DNA of 64,000 bases from Brachybacterium faecium DSM 4810 (GCA_000023405.1 CP001643.1:744001-808000); one strand, 5' to 3'; counted from the first letter of the stretch, positions 25,419 through 33,895 are shown. Program-made: numbers and translations. The notes: generated from the sequence alone by a model not told the origin.

Positions 25419-26195
25419 TCAGACCGCCAGCATCTCGGGCGCCCCGGCGATGGTGACGGTCACGGTCGTCGCCGCGAAGGCGGTCAGCGCCGTGCACAGC
25501 AGCCACTCCCGGACGCTGCCCGCATCGCCCAGCAGCGGCAGCGCGATGTCACCGCTGCGCTGCCACAGCGGGGTGGCCAGGCGCCTGGGCGGGCGTGCCA
25601 CGAGCGGCCAGGTGGGGAAGGGGATCCCATCGGTGGTGAGCAGGTCTCCCGCGAGATGGGTGAGGGTGCCGACCGCGACGGCGGCGGGCAGCCAGACGGA
25701 GGTGTCGGGCGCGATCACGGCTACGAGCAGCCCGGCGCCGAGGCCGACTGCCCAGGGCAGGAGGGCCCCGTCGACCATCTTCAGCGCGCGGGTGCCGAGC
25801 GCGCACATCGCGGCGACCAGGAGCACGGCCCCGGCCTGCACCTCGCCCAGCAGCGCCACATCCACCTGCCAGTCCAGGCCGAGCACGAGCACCGCGGCCG
25901 CGGTGAACACCACGGCCGCCAGCAGCGTGTGGGTCGCGCCGCGGTGCCCGGTCACGGAGCCGATGGTGCGGGTGAGCGCCTTGGTGAACCCGCCGCCGGA
26001 GCGGGAGATCGTGGCGCTGGGATGGTCGATGTCCGGCAGCAGCGCGGCGCCGGTCGCGACCACGGCACCGGCGATCACCTGCGCGGGATCCAGCTGCCAC
26101 AGGTCCAGCCCCGTCACCCTTCCCATGACGGGCGCGGAGCCGGCCAGGGCCATCCAGGCGGCGGTGCCGCTGATCGCGTGATGTCCGCCCATCAT
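25419..26195 (-). CDS. YdjM-type membrane-bound metal-dependent hydrolase
   Basis: 258 residues from the ATG at 26195. MGGHHAISG near the N-terminus, LLPDIDHPSAT near residue 53, GHRGATHTLLA near 83 and THLAGDLLTTDGIPFPTWP near 185 give the set of His/Asp residues that defines the YdjM/LexA-regulated membrane hydrolase family (PF04307). About six hydrophobic segments. The family is predicted to be a metallophosphatase or lipase-like enzyme in the membrane without a proven substrate. The three start candidates are ATGs at 26201, 26195 and 26192; 26195 is nine bases from GGAGG. It lies beyond the operator region of pullulanase and is not obviously part of that system. Confidence 0.85.
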   Translation of the reverse strand: MMGGHHAISGTAAWMALAGSAPVMGRVTGLDLWQLDPAQVIAGAVVATGAALLPDIDHPSATISRSGGGFTKALTRTIGSVTGHRGATHTLLAAVVFTAAAVLVLGLDWQVDVALLGEVQAGAVLLVAAMCALGTRALKMVDGALLPWAVGLGAGLLVAVIAPDTSVWLPAAVAVGTLTHLAGDLLTTDGIPFPTWPLVARPPRRLATPLWQRSGDIALPLLGDAGSVREWLLCTALTAFAATTVTVTIAGAPEMLAV

Positions 26196-26392
26196 GGGCA
26201 TCGTCCTCCTCGGGAGCCGGTCGAGAAGGCCTCGCCAGGGGGAAGAGCTCGCCAGGATCCGCAGGTGGAAGGGGCGGGAGCGCCGGGGAGGAAAGGCCGC
26301 AGCGAAGCCTACCGGCCGGTCATGACAGAGCTGTGACCGCGCTGCGGGCGGAGCGGGCGGGGACCGACCGGTCGGGGACTGGCCCCAGCTCC

Positions 26393-27189
26393 CACCCCGC
26401 GCTCACCGTCACCCGGCTGCGACCGGCGCTGATCTTCCAGGGCGAGGCCGGCTCCGAGATCCAGCGGTACTTCCGCGGTACTTCCTGGGCGGCTGGATGC
26501 CGGTGCAGCTGCTGCGCGTCGGGCGCCCGCCACTCGTGCCGCTGCCGCGCGGGCTTCGGCTCCAGGTCGTCCATGCGCAGGACGTCGCCGAGGCCTACAC
26601 CGCGGCGGCCGTGCTGGGTCAGCCCGGCGCGTTCAACATCTGCGCCGACGACCTCCTCGACGTCGCAGCCCTGTCACGGCTCCTCGGGCGGGGACGCGCC
26701 CTCGAGCTGCCGGTGCCGGCGGTCCGCGCCGCGCTCGCCGCCGGGCACCGCACCGGACTGGTCGCGGCCGACGCCGGCTGGCTCGACATGGGCATGAACG
26801 CCCCGGTGATGGACAGCTCCCGGGCGCAGCGGCTGCTGGGCTGGCAGCCCCGCCACAGCGCCGCCGAGACGCTGGCGGAGCTGCTCGAGGGGATGGCCGA
26901 GGGGCGCGGCGCGGACTCGGTGCCGATGCGCCCCCGCGACAGCCGCCGCGCCCGGGTCGCCGGCGCTCGCCGCACCGCGGGGAGGGAGGCGGCGAGGGGG
27001 CCGAGGTCTCCTCGCGGATCGACGAGACGCTGCTCGGGCTGTACCTGTCCGATCACCTCACCGGCGCGACCGCGGGCGCCGCCCGGGTGGACCGGATGGC
27101 GGCGGACTTCGCGGACACGCCCGTGTACGCGACGCTGTCCACGCTGGCGGAGCAGATCCGCGCCGAGCGACGCCTCCTCCAGCAGCTGA
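26393..27189 (+). pseudogene. NAD-dependent epimerase/dehydratase remnant, truncated and frameshifted
   Basis: Homology to the C-terminal half of extended SDR epimerases starts at HPALTVTRLRPALIFQGEAG in frame 2 (26393 onward) and moves to frame 1 at about 26480, continuing with PVQLLRVGRPPLVPLPRGLR, VVHAQDVAEAY and AFNICADDLLDVAALSRLLG to about 26945. The N-terminal NAD-binding half is missing. The frame change coincides with an 11-bp tandem duplication, GCGGTACTTCC twice at 26464-26485; removing one copy restores SEIQRYFLGGWMPVQLLRVG. The frame remains open to 27189 but the tail after about 26945 does not look like epimerase. No in-frame start was seen for the first part. Confidence 0.75.
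26464..26485. repeat. 11-bp tandem duplication disrupting the epimerase
   Basis: GCGGTACTTCC repeated twice in a row. Deleting one unit rejoins the two epimerase frames, so this duplication looks like the inactivating event (or an assembly error). Confidence 0.75.
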
Positions 27190-27524
27190 TCGACGATCTC
27201 GGCCTGCGTCGGCGACCCGCCCGGCAGGCGGCCGCGTGGCTCGGCGAGCACGCAGGCCGGCTGAAGGCAAACGGCCGGCTCGTCCGCCGCTCCCCGATGA
27301 CCATGGTGCTCGAGACGGAGCTGCTGCGCTGCGCCGTGATCGGCAAGCGCGGCGGCTGGCAGACCCTCGCCGAGAACGCCGACGAGCTGGGGCTGGACGC
27401 GACGGTGTTCCACGAGCTCGCCGAGCAGGCGCTGCGCCAGCACGAGCAGCTCGACGAGGTCCACGCCCACGCGCGGCGCCGCGCCTTCCGCGCCGATCGC
27501 GGGACCCGCACCCCGCAGGGCTGA
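27087..27524 (+). CDS. Conserved actinobacterial helical protein, start uncertain
   Basis: 145 residues from GTG at 27087. Coding character and family-like sequence extend further upstream in the same frame (EVSSRIDETLLGLYLSDHL, then TGATAGAARVDRM from about 27003), but no ATG, GTG or TTG is present there. I recognise the pattern LGLYLxDHLxGATAG ... AAWLGExAGRLKxNGRL ... RSPxTxxLExExLRxxVxGKxxxWxTL as a conserved hypothetical family in actinobacteria: a four-helix-like, ferritin-like small protein of unknown function. Either the original start was lost when the neighbouring epimerase decayed, or initiation uses a non-canonical codon after GGGAGGGAGG near 26980. Treat as possibly non-functional. 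Confidence 0.6.
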   Translation: MDRMAADFADTPVYATLSTLAEQIRAERRLLQQLIDDLGLRRRPARQAAAWLGEHAGRLKANGRLVRRSPMTMVLETELLRCAVIGKRGGWQTLAENADELGLDATVFHELAEQALRQHEQLDEVHAHARRRAFRADRGTRTPQG

Positions 27525-27552
27525 GCCGTGGGCGATGCCCGGGCCCGGCCTG

Positions 27553-27558
27553 TACCGT
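27553..27558 (+). promoter_or_regulatory. -10 hexamer, predicted leaderless GTG start of glutaminase
   Basis: TACCGT followed by seven bases (CGGCCCT) and GTG at 27566. Confidence 0.5.
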
Positions 27559-27565
27559 CGGCCCT

Positions 27566-28609
27566 GTGAACAGCGCATCGACCGCCCTGGACCTGTACCT
27601 CAGCCGCCTCACCACGGCTCTCTCCACGGCGACCGCGACCGGTGAGCCGGAGGTGGTGGTGCCCGATCGCGGCATCACCGGCGACGTCGAGACGCAGGGC
27701 GACATCCCCGAGCTGTCCTTCCTCTCCGGCGCGCGCCAGGACCACCTCTCGGTGGCGATCTGCTCGGTCGACGGCGAGATCACCCGCTCCGGCACGGACC
27801 ACACCTTCCCGATCCAGTCGATCTCGAAGGCCTTCGCCTACGGCGCCGCGATCGACCTGCACGGCATGGACCACGTCAACTCGCTCGTCGACGAGGAGCC
27901 CTCCGGCGAGCAGTTCAACGCCCTCAGCCTCGACCCGGTCACCAAGAAGCCGAAGAACCCGCTGGTCAACATCGGTGCGATCCGCACCCACGCGATGCTC
28001 GGCACCACCACGCAGGAGCGCACGCAGCGCCTGCGGGCGGTGCTCGACGCCGCCGCCGGCCGCCCCCTGGAGCCGCATGACGCGACCTGGCGGGAGGAGC
28101 TCAAGAGCGCGGACCGCAACCTCGCGCTCGCCTACATGCTGCGCGCCGCCGGCTCCATGACCGAGGACGCCGCCGACGTGGTGGGCGGGTACATCGAGGG
28201 CTGCGCGGTGCTCGCCGGCGTCACCGACCTCGCGGTGATGGCCGCGACCCTCGCCTCCGGCGGCACGAATCCGCTGACCGGCGAGGTGGTCTTCTCCCGC
28301 GTCGCCGCCCGGAAGGTGCTCTCGGTGATGCTCACCTGCGGCATGTACGACAACGCCGGCGACTGGGTGAGCGACGTGGGGCTGCCCGCGAAGTCCGGGG
28401 TCGGCGGCGGGATCATCGCCGCGCTGCCCTCCCGCTTCGGGGTGGCGAGCTACGCCCCGCAGCTGGACCTGCATGGCAACTCGGTGCGCGGCACGCTCTT
28501 CTTCGAGCGGTTCAGCACCGACTTCGCCCTCCACATGCTCGACGGGGTCGAGCCGCGGGATCTCGAGGAGTGCGCGCAGGAGCTCATGGAGGTGGGCACC
28601 CACCTGTGA
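27566..28609 (+). CDS. glsA: Glutaminase A
   Basis: 347 residues, slightly longer than the usual 310 because of the C-terminus. It belongs to the serine-dependent beta-lactamase-like glutaminase family: FPIQSISKAFAYG (the SxxK catalytic pair, near residue 92), EPSGEQFNALSLD, NPLVNIGAI, the Tyr in AYMLRAAG and PAKSGVGGGIIA. NPMxNAGAI is usual; here it is NPLVNIGAI, a mild variant. It hydrolyses L-glutamine to glutamate and ammonia in the cytoplasm. The GTG start has a leaderless-type TACCGT seven bases upstream, and the upstream-open frame to 27236 is not needed. Confidence 0.95.
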   Translation: MNSASTALDLYLSRLTTALSTATATGEPEVVVPDRGITGDVETQGDIPELSFLSGARQDHLSVAICSVDGEITRSGTDHTFPIQSISKAFAYGAAIDLHGMDHVNSLVDEEPSGEQFNALSLDPVTKKPKNPLVNIGAIRTHAMLGTTTQERTQRLRAVLDAAAGRPLEPHDATWREELKSADRNLALAYMLRAAGSMTEDAADVVGGYIEGCAVLAGVTDLAVMAATLASGGTNPLTGEVVFSRVAARKVLSVMLTCGMYDNAGDWVSDVGLPAKSGVGGGIIAALPSRFGVASYAPQLDLHGNSVRGTLFFERFSTDFALHMLDGVEPRDLEECAQELMEVGTHL

Positions 28610-28618
28610 GCCGGCCCG

Positions 28619-28981
28619 TCACAGCGGCGGCAGCACGTGCACGCTGTCCTCTCCCTCGACGGAGTCCGGCCCGGGCACGGCGGTCAGCAGCAGGACGGTG
28701 TCCGAGATCGCCTCGACCGATCGGCGCTGGGCGGGCATCTCGTGCAGATAGCCGCTCTCCAGCACGAACGGCTCGGCGGAGTCGACGCGGATCGCCCCGT
28801 AGAGGATGTAGATCGTCGCGGGCACCTCGGATTCGTGCTCGGCCAGGCGCACTCCCTCGCGCAGCGCGATCACGGTCTGCTGCAGCGGCCCGGTGCGCAC
28901 CAGGTGGCGGGTGTAGTGGCCGTCGGCGGCCTCCCGGGCACGATCGATGGCGAGTGTGATGACGTTGGTCAGGGCAACCAT
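28619..28981 (-). CDS. Small cupin-fold protein
   Basis: 120 residues. Starts with MVALTNVITLAIDRAREA and shows the double beta-strand pattern of a cupin (VIALREGVRLAEHESEV, ATIYILYGAIRV, LESGYLHEMPAQRRSVEAIS). One histidine and glutamate are placed like a reduced metal site, but the usual HxH of metal cupins is absent, so binding of a metal is uncertain. The ATG follows GAGGAGTTCGTC, a good ribosome-binding site. It is convergent with glutaminase, with nine bases between stops, and divergent from the GNAT gene. Confidence 0.75.
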   Translation of the reverse strand: MVALTNVITLAIDRAREAADGHYTRHLVRTGPLQQTVIALREGVRLAEHESEVPATIYILYGAIRVDSAEPFVLESGYLHEMPAQRRSVEAISDTVLLLTAVPGPDSVEGEDSVHVLPPL

Positions 28982-29077
28982 GACGAACTCCTCGGGGCAG
29001 GGTGCTGTCATCATCTGCCCGGCTCCGAGGAAGGTCAATGGCGGGCGATGCCAGGGCTGATCTGCGAGTCTGGTGCC

Positions 29078-29563
29078 GTGATCCGTGTGCAGCGAGCGAC
29101 CCCCGACCACTGGCGGCTCTGGCGCGAGCTGCGCCTGCGCGCTCTCGAGGAGTCCCCGGAGGCCTTCGCGAGCACGCTCGCGGGCACTCTCGCACGGGAT
29201 GCGGCGGAGGGCGAGTCCTACTGGCAGGGCTTTTTCACGGCCGCCGGGCTCGTGCTCGTCGCACGGTGCGGGGACGAGCCGGCGGGGATGGCCCGGCTCG
29301 TGGATCCCGGTGACGAGCAGCCTCTCGAGCTCTTCTCCCTCTGGGTGGCCCCGGAGGCGCGGGGGAGGGGCGTCGGCGAGACTCTCATCGCCGAGTGCCT
29401 CGGGTGGGCGGCGGCGCACCGTCCGCGGGCGGCGATGCGCCTCGCGGTCGTCGAGACCAACGCCCCGGCCCGTCGCCTGTACGAGCGGTGCGGCTTCGGC
29501 GTCATCGGCCGCAATCCCGATGACGACGCGGAGCTGCTCATGGAGCGCGGCCCGGATCGGTAG
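29078..29563 (+). CDS. GNAT family N-acetyltransferase
   Basis: 161 residues with the complete GNAT fold: LRLRALEESPEAFASTL in the N-terminal arm, LFSLWVAPEARGRGVGETLI as motif A with the acetyl-CoA-binding RGxGxG/A loop (RGRGVG), and VVETNAPARRLYERCGFG as motif B. The pattern ALEESPEAFxST is typical of the GNAT branch that acetylates small amine-containing compounds; the substrate is unknown. GTG at 29078 is preceded at six bases by GAGTCT, a weak -10-like element. Its stop TAG lies inside the -10 hexamer (TAGACT) of the next gene. Confidence 0.85.
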   Translation: MIRVQRATPDHWRLWRELRLRALEESPEAFASTLAGTLARDAAEGESYWQGFFTAAGLVLVARCGDEPAGMARLVDPGDEQPLELFSLWVAPEARGRGVGETLIAECLGWAAAHRPRAAMRLAVVETNAPARRLYERCGFGVIGRNPDDDAELLMERGPDR

Positions 29564-29566
29564 ACT
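29561..29566 (+). promoter_or_regulatory. -10 hexamer of DUF5926 gene, overlapping the upstream stop codon
   Basis: TAGACT, whose first three bases are the stop codon of the acetyltransferase gene, followed by TCCCGGC and ATG at 29574. Predicted leaderless start. Confidence 0.5.
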
Positions 29567-29573
29567 TCCCGGC

Positions 29574-30404
29574 ATGAGTTCCCCTTCGAGCAACGAGCTG
29601 GTCCGTCGCCCCTTCGAGGGCCTGCCCAATGAGCAGGACCTGGTGGCGATGCGCCAGCTGATCCCGGCGGCCACGATGGCCGCGAGGACCACCGAGGAGT
29701 ACGGCTCGCTCGACGTCGAGCTCGCCACGGTCCTGCCGATGGCGTGGCCCGCGGTGCGCCGCACGGACGGCTCCGTCACCGTCGGCATCCAGGCCGGCTA
29801 TCCCGGGGGAGACCTCTCCCGCGGCATCGGCCAGGCGATCCGGCTGGCCGCCGCCCTCGAGCCCGGCAACCCGATCACCACCGTCACCCTCGACGACGAC
29901 GCCCCCCGCCTGCAGGACATCCTCGACCTCGGCGGCGACTTCGCGATCCAGGTGCAGGACACCTTCGAGTTCTGGCTGGACCCCAGCGCGGAGCGCACCG
30001 CGGAGATCGAGCAGGCGATCACGCAGGCGAACGACTCGATCATGCCCACCCGGCCCGTCGCCGGCCTGCCCCACGCCTACTGGGTCGACGCCGGCCCGAA
30101 GGAGCACCTGCGCTGGGTGCTCGAGGCCGACGAGGACGCGGTGATCGACGCGGTCACCCGCCTGCACGCCCGGCGCGAGTCCGGCCTCGGCGAGGGCACC
30201 AAGTACGTCGGCTCCTTCCGGGCTGAGGGCCTCTCCATCCCGGTGTGGGACCTGCCCAAGGGCTTCGGTGCCGAAGGCGTCGAGGCGGAGGCCGAGGCGT
30301 TCCGCACCCGCTTCGAGGAGGCGCTCGCCTCGACCGAGCCGCTCACCGCCCTCGAGCGCCGCGCCCGCGGCGGCATCGTGGCCCGCCAGGTGACGCTGCG
30401 ATGA
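29574..30404 (+). CDS. DUF5926 family protein
   Basis: 276 residues, soluble, of an actinobacterial family with no known function. Recognisable blocks are RRPFEGLPNEQDLVAMRQL, IPAATMAARTTEEYG, GIGQAIRLAAALEPGNPI, LDLGGDFAIQVQDTFEFWLD, and the C-terminal GEGTKYVGSFRAEGLSIPVW. Its stop overlaps the ATG of the glycosyltransferase by four bases (ATGA), so the two are translationally coupled and probably act in the same process; DUF5926 next to a family 2 glycosyltransferase is a common actinobacterial pairing. Confidence 0.88.
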   Translation: MSSPSSNELVRRPFEGLPNEQDLVAMRQLIPAATMAARTTEEYGSLDVELATVLPMAWPAVRRTDGSVTVGIQAGYPGGDLSRGIGQAIRLAAALEPGNPITTVTLDDDAPRLQDILDLGGDFAIQVQDTFEFWLDPSAERTAEIEQAITQANDSIMPTRPVAGLPHAYWVDAGPKEHLRWVLEADEDAVIDAVTRLHARRESGLGEGTKYVGSFRAEGLSIPVWDLPKGFGAEGVEAEAEAFRTRFEEALASTEPLTALERRARGGIVARQVTLR

Positions 30405-31738
30405 GCACCGCGGGGCCGCTGACGGTGCACCGCCCCGAGCGGGCGGCCGTCGTGATCCCCGCCAAGAACGAGGCGGAGCGGATCGAGACCACCATCGCCT
30501 CGGCGCGCCGCATCGCGGGCGTGGACCTGGTCGTCGTCGTCGACGACGGCTCCACCGATGCGACCTCCGCCGTCGCCATGGGGGCCGACGCCCTGGTGGT
30601 GCGGCACAAGACGAACCGCGGCAAGGCGGCGGCGATGGCCACCGGCGCGCAGATGGTCGCGATCCGCGAGGACGCGGAGCGGGCCGACGGCGGGGAGGGC
30701 TTCTCCGAGGAGCTGCACGCCGAGCCGCGCGTGCCCGGCCACACCGGCCCGCTGCCCGTGATCGCGCCGCACGAGACCGTGCCCCGCGCGCTGCTGTTCC
30801 TCGACGCGGACATGGGCGAGAGCGCCGAGGCCGCCCAGCCGCTGGTCGACGCGGTGCTCGGCGAGGGCGTGGACATGGCGATCGCGCTGCTGCCCCCGCA
30901 GACGGGCGCGGCCGGCATGGGCATCGTGGTGCGCACCGCCCGCCGCGGGATCCTCCGCGCCACCGGCTGGGAGCCCACCCAGCCGCTCTCCGGCACCCGC
31001 TGCATCACCCGCGAGACCTGGGAGGCCTGCCTCCCGCTCGCCCCGGGCTGGGGGGTGGAGACCTCCCTCTCGATCGACGCCCTCACCTCCGGGTTCTGGG
31101 TCAAGGAGATCCCGGCCGAGCTGCACCACCGCGCCACCGGCAAGGACCTGCGCGGCCAGCTGCACCGCGCCGCCCAGCTGCGCGACGTGCTGCGCGCCCT
31201 GGCCCGCAAACGCCATCTCGTGCCGGACTTCGACGAGGACGAGGTCGAGAGCCGCTCCAGCCTCGAACAGCCCGAGGAGGCCCCGCTGCCCTCCGGCGCC
31301 GGGGACCACCACCAGGAGAAGACCTGGCGGGTCCTCACCGAGGAGGAGGCCGAGCAGCGGGCCGAGCACCGCGCCGAGGACCGCCGCGCGACCCTCGCGG
31401 ACCTCCCGGTGACCGGCGAGTTCTCCGATGACGAGACCCGGGCGCTGGGCGACGTGGACATCGACGAGCTCGATGCGCTGCTGCGCGAGCTGCCCGTCGA
31501 CGGCGCCTTCGCCCCCGATGACGTCGTCTACCTCGCGGGCACCGACCTCGAGGCGCTCGCCGCCCGGCTGCGGGACGCTCCGGTCCAGGGGCTGTTCTCG
31601 CCCGAGCACGCGGTGATCATCGCCTCCCACCTCGGCAGCGGCGAGCCCGCCCTGCCCGCCTCCCTCACCACCCCGGTGACCCCGGACGAGTACACCTCGC
31701 TCGTGGTCCACGCCGCGGTGGACGCGGAGAACAGCTGA
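30401..31738 (+). CDS. Family 2 glycosyltransferase with C-terminal triplicated repeats
   Basis: 445 residues. GT-A core: VVIPAKNEAERIETTI, VVVVDDGSTDAT (nucleotide binding), NRGKAAAMATGA and FLDADMGESAEAA (the DxD-like metal site), as in cell-envelope polyprenyl or glucosyl-3-phosphoglycerate synthases. No membrane helices are seen, so it is cytoplasmic. From about residue 330 to 415 there are three diverged copies of a 30-residue unit (LADLPVTGEFSDDE, LLRELPVDGAFAPDD, RLRDAPVQGLFSPEH), a feature not expected in GT2 enzymes. The donor and acceptor are unknown. Coupled to DUF5926 by the ATGA overlap and convergent with the membrane phosphatase-like protein. Confidence 0.85.
   Translation: MSTAGPLTVHRPERAAVVIPAKNEAERIETTIASARRIAGVDLVVVVDDGSTDATSAVAMGADALVVRHKTNRGKAAAMATGAQMVAIREDAERADGGEGFSEELHAEPRVPGHTGPLPVIAPHETVPRALLFLDADMGESAEAAQPLVDAVLGEGVDMAIALLPPQTGAAGMGIVVRTARRGILRATGWEPTQPLSGTRCITRETWEACLPLAPGWGVETSLSIDALTSGFWVKEIPAELHHRATGKDLRGQLHRAAQLRDVLRALARKRHLVPDFDEDEVESRSSLEQPEEAPLPSGAGDHHQEKTWRVLTEEEAEQRAEHRAEDRRATLADLPVTGEFSDDETRALGDVDIDELDALLRELPVDGAFAPDDVVYLAGTDLEALAARLRDAPVQGLFSPEHAVIIASHLGSGEPALPASLTTPVTPDEYTSLVVHAAVDAENS
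31393..31650 (+). repeat. Three diverged 30-residue repeats in glycosyltransferase tail
   Basis: Protein repeats with consensus L-x-x-x-PV-x-G-x-F-(S/A)-x-(D/E) followed by an LDxL-like helix; three copies, about 29 residues apart. They look like a small helical or LPV-hairpin array, perhaps a protein-interaction module. Confidence 0.6.
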
Positions 31739-31751
31739 GCGGACCTCCCGC

Positions 31752-33809
31752 TCAGACCGCCCGTGCGGGGCGGTCGGCCGGCTGCGCAGGGGCGTCGGCC
31801 GCCTGCGGCGAGGGGAGCACGGCCGGCAGGTGCGCGAGCCACAGCCCCACCATCGCGGCCACCAGCACCGGCCCGGTGTCGTTGACCGCGTAGCCCACCC
31901 AGGCGCCGACCACGAGCGCGACCCGCACCGCGTACGAGGCGGGGTGCTCGGCGTCCAGCGCGGCGAGCCGGCGCCAGCGCAGCCGCCCCGGGATCAGCAG
32001 CGCCACCGAGGCGAGGACCGCGAGCACCATGATCACCGCGAGCGCCGGATAGCCGGTGGTCATCGCGATGTTCTGCGAGAGCTTGCGGACGATCACCGCG
32101 ATCAGCTCGCCGCTGAGCAGCTCATCGATGAAGCGCCCCAGGTGCGTGCGGTCCTCGGGCGGCCGCAGCCAGTCCAGGAACGACACCCCGAGCACCGCGA
32201 TCGCCCCTCCCGCGCCGAGGGCCAGCAGATGCCACAGCCGCGGCCGGATCCCGGAGACCAGCAGCGCGAGCAGGCCGAAGGCCGGGATCGTGGCGAGCAT
32301 CGAGCCGAAGTCCGCGCCCATCGAGGGGGCGACGCACACCGTCGCCACCCCGACACCGACCACCAGCGTCCACACCACGCGGGCGCGCGGCGTGCGCACC
32401 ACCGAGAACAGGCACAGCAGCGCCATCAGCGACGCCGCCAGCACCATCCCGAACAGGTGATTGGACAGCCCGTAGAACCGCCCGCCGGAGATCGGCTGCG
32501 CGCCCAGCGGGGAGGAGAGCTGGAACGGGGACCCGAGAGCGGATTCGCCGAGGATCAGCGCGGCGATCAGCGCCGCGGAGACCCCGACGGGGCCCAGGCG
32601 ATGGCGCCGCCACGGCCCGGCCAGCACGAGCACCGACAGCAGCGCGCAGCCCGCCCACACCACGCCGGTCAGGGCCAGGGTCGGGTGCTCCGCCCGCCAC
32701 CACGGCACGAGCGAGGCGAACATCCCCACCGCCAGCGGGAGCGGAGCGACGGCGGCCAGCGCCCGGCCGACGCCCGCGAGCCGGGGCTGCCTCGCCAGCG
32801 GCGGGACCAGCAGGATCACCACGCCGACGGCGCCGAGCGCGAACCATGAGCCGAGCGCGGGGACGGTCGCGCCGTCCACCAGCCGCGCCGCCTCCGAGCG
32901 GTCCAGCGCCAGCTGCTGGGGATCCGCGTGCTCGGTGCCGCGGAAGGGCTGGCCCGGGGTCAGCCCGTCGGCGGCGGCGTCGTACGAGCCGAGGATCGTG
33001 GACAGCACGTCGGTGAGCATCACCACGCCGGTCTGCTTGGTGGCACCGCTGGTGAGCGCCTCGCCCGGGAAGGCGGTGTCGAGAGCGACCTGCAGGCCGA
33101 CGGTTCGGGAGGCGACCGCGCCGGTGTGCTCCGTCGCCGCCGGATCCTCCGGGTCGGTCGCCGCGACGGAGACCAGCAGGGTGCGCGGCAGCTCCTGCGC
33201 CTCGCAGCCCCCGGCCGCCTCGAGCGCCTCGCCGACGGTCTCGTCGAGCTCCTCGAGCGACTGCTCGCGCGCCGCTTCGTCGTGAGCGTGCACCGACCCG
33301 GCATCGAGCAGGACGATCGCCCCCTCGTCGAGGGCATCGCCGACGGCGGCCGGATCGTCGGCCTCCACCGTCGTCACCGGCAGCTGCTCCCACTGATCGG
33401 TGGGCGGTGTGGGGATCCCGCTGGTGCGCGGCGCCTCCTCGGCGAGCCCGCGATAGCCGGTGCGCAGCGACTCCATGCCCTGCCGCTGCGTGGAGACCAC
33501 GGTCGTGGAGGTGGTGTTCATCGCCCCGGCACCGGAGCGGTCCGCGAGGCACTGCAGGGTCGGCGTGCGCTCCGCGTCGATGTCCTCCCAGGTGAGCCCC
33601 GCGGTGGCGATCACGAGCCGCACCGGATCCTCCGGGCCGTCGGCCGAGGCGGAGGGCCCGGGCACCGCGAGCGCGAGCCCGAGCACGAGAGCGCTCAGCA
33701 GCCCGAGGAGCACAGCCGCGCGCGGGCCGCGGCGGGAGCCGGGACGATGGGCGGGCGCGGGGCCGAGCAGCGGACGGCGTCGGGACGGGGCGAGCAGATC
33801 CTGGGACAC
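31752..33809 (-). CDS. Membrane protein with extracytoplasmic alkaline-phosphatase-like N-terminal domain
   Basis: 685 residues from GTG at 33809. A signal-anchor (AAVLLGLLSALVLGLALAV) precedes an extracytoplasmic domain of about 270 residues (LVIATAGLTWEDIDAERTPT, ending in the DAAADGLTPGQPFRGTE region) that resembles the family of actinobacterial envelope proteins with an alkaline-phosphatase-like module (GLxWxDIxxxxTPxLxxLA, then GLRTG-like repeats). About ten to twelve transmembrane segments follow. Metal ligands are not obvious, so activity is uncertain. The neighbouring glycosyltransferase suggests an envelope polysaccharide role, by inference. TAGCAT six bases upstream of the GTG predicts a leaderless start. 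Confidence 0.7.
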   Translation of the reverse strand: MSQDLLAPSRRRPLLGPAPAHRPGSRRGPRAAVLLGLLSALVLGLALAVPGPSASADGPEDPVRLVIATAGLTWEDIDAERTPTLQCLADRSGAGAMNTTSTTVVSTQRQGMESLRTGYRGLAEEAPRTSGIPTPPTDQWEQLPVTTVEADDPAAVGDALDEGAIVLLDAGSVHAHDEAAREQSLEELDETVGEALEAAGGCEAQELPRTLLVSVAATDPEDPAATEHTGAVASRTVGLQVALDTAFPGEALTSGATKQTGVVMLTDVLSTILGSYDAAADGLTPGQPFRGTEHADPQQLALDRSEAARLVDGATVPALGSWFALGAVGVVILLVPPLARQPRLAGVGRALAAVAPLPLAVGMFASLVPWWRAEHPTLALTGVVWAGCALLSVLVLAGPWRRHRLGPVGVSAALIAALILGESALGSPFQLSSPLGAQPISGGRFYGLSNHLFGMVLAASLMALLCLFSVVRTPRARVVWTLVVGVGVATVCVAPSMGADFGSMLATIPAFGLLALLVSGIRPRLWHLLALGAGGAIAVLGVSFLDWLRPPEDRTHLGRFIDELLSGELIAVIVRKLSQNIAMTTGYPALAVIMVLAVLASVALLIPGRLRWRRLAALDAEHPASYAVRVALVVGAWVGYAVNDTGPVLVAAMVGLWLAHLPAVLPSPQAADAPAQPADRPARAV

Positions 33810-33815
33810 GCCCCG

Positions 33816-33821
33816 ATGCTA
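33816..33821 (-). promoter_or_regulatory. -10 hexamer, predicted leaderless GTG start
   Basis: TAGCAT on the minus strand, then CGGGGC and GTG at 33809. Confidence 0.45.
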
Positions 33822-33882
33822 CGGGGCGGGGGAGCGCCCGCCCGGCACCTGCACAGGGCCTGCACCGGTCCCTCACGCCCTC

Positions 33883-33888
33883 TATCGT
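33883..33888 (+). promoter_or_regulatory. -10 hexamer, predicted leaderless start of GntR gene
   Basis: TATCGT followed by GGTCGTC and ATG at 33896. Confidence 0.5.
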
Positions 33889-33895
33889 GGTCGTC

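Noticed and set aside
26201-26330. A separate small gene between the YdjM-like gene and the epimerase remnant
   Set aside because: No frame there has a plausible start and recognisable sequence.
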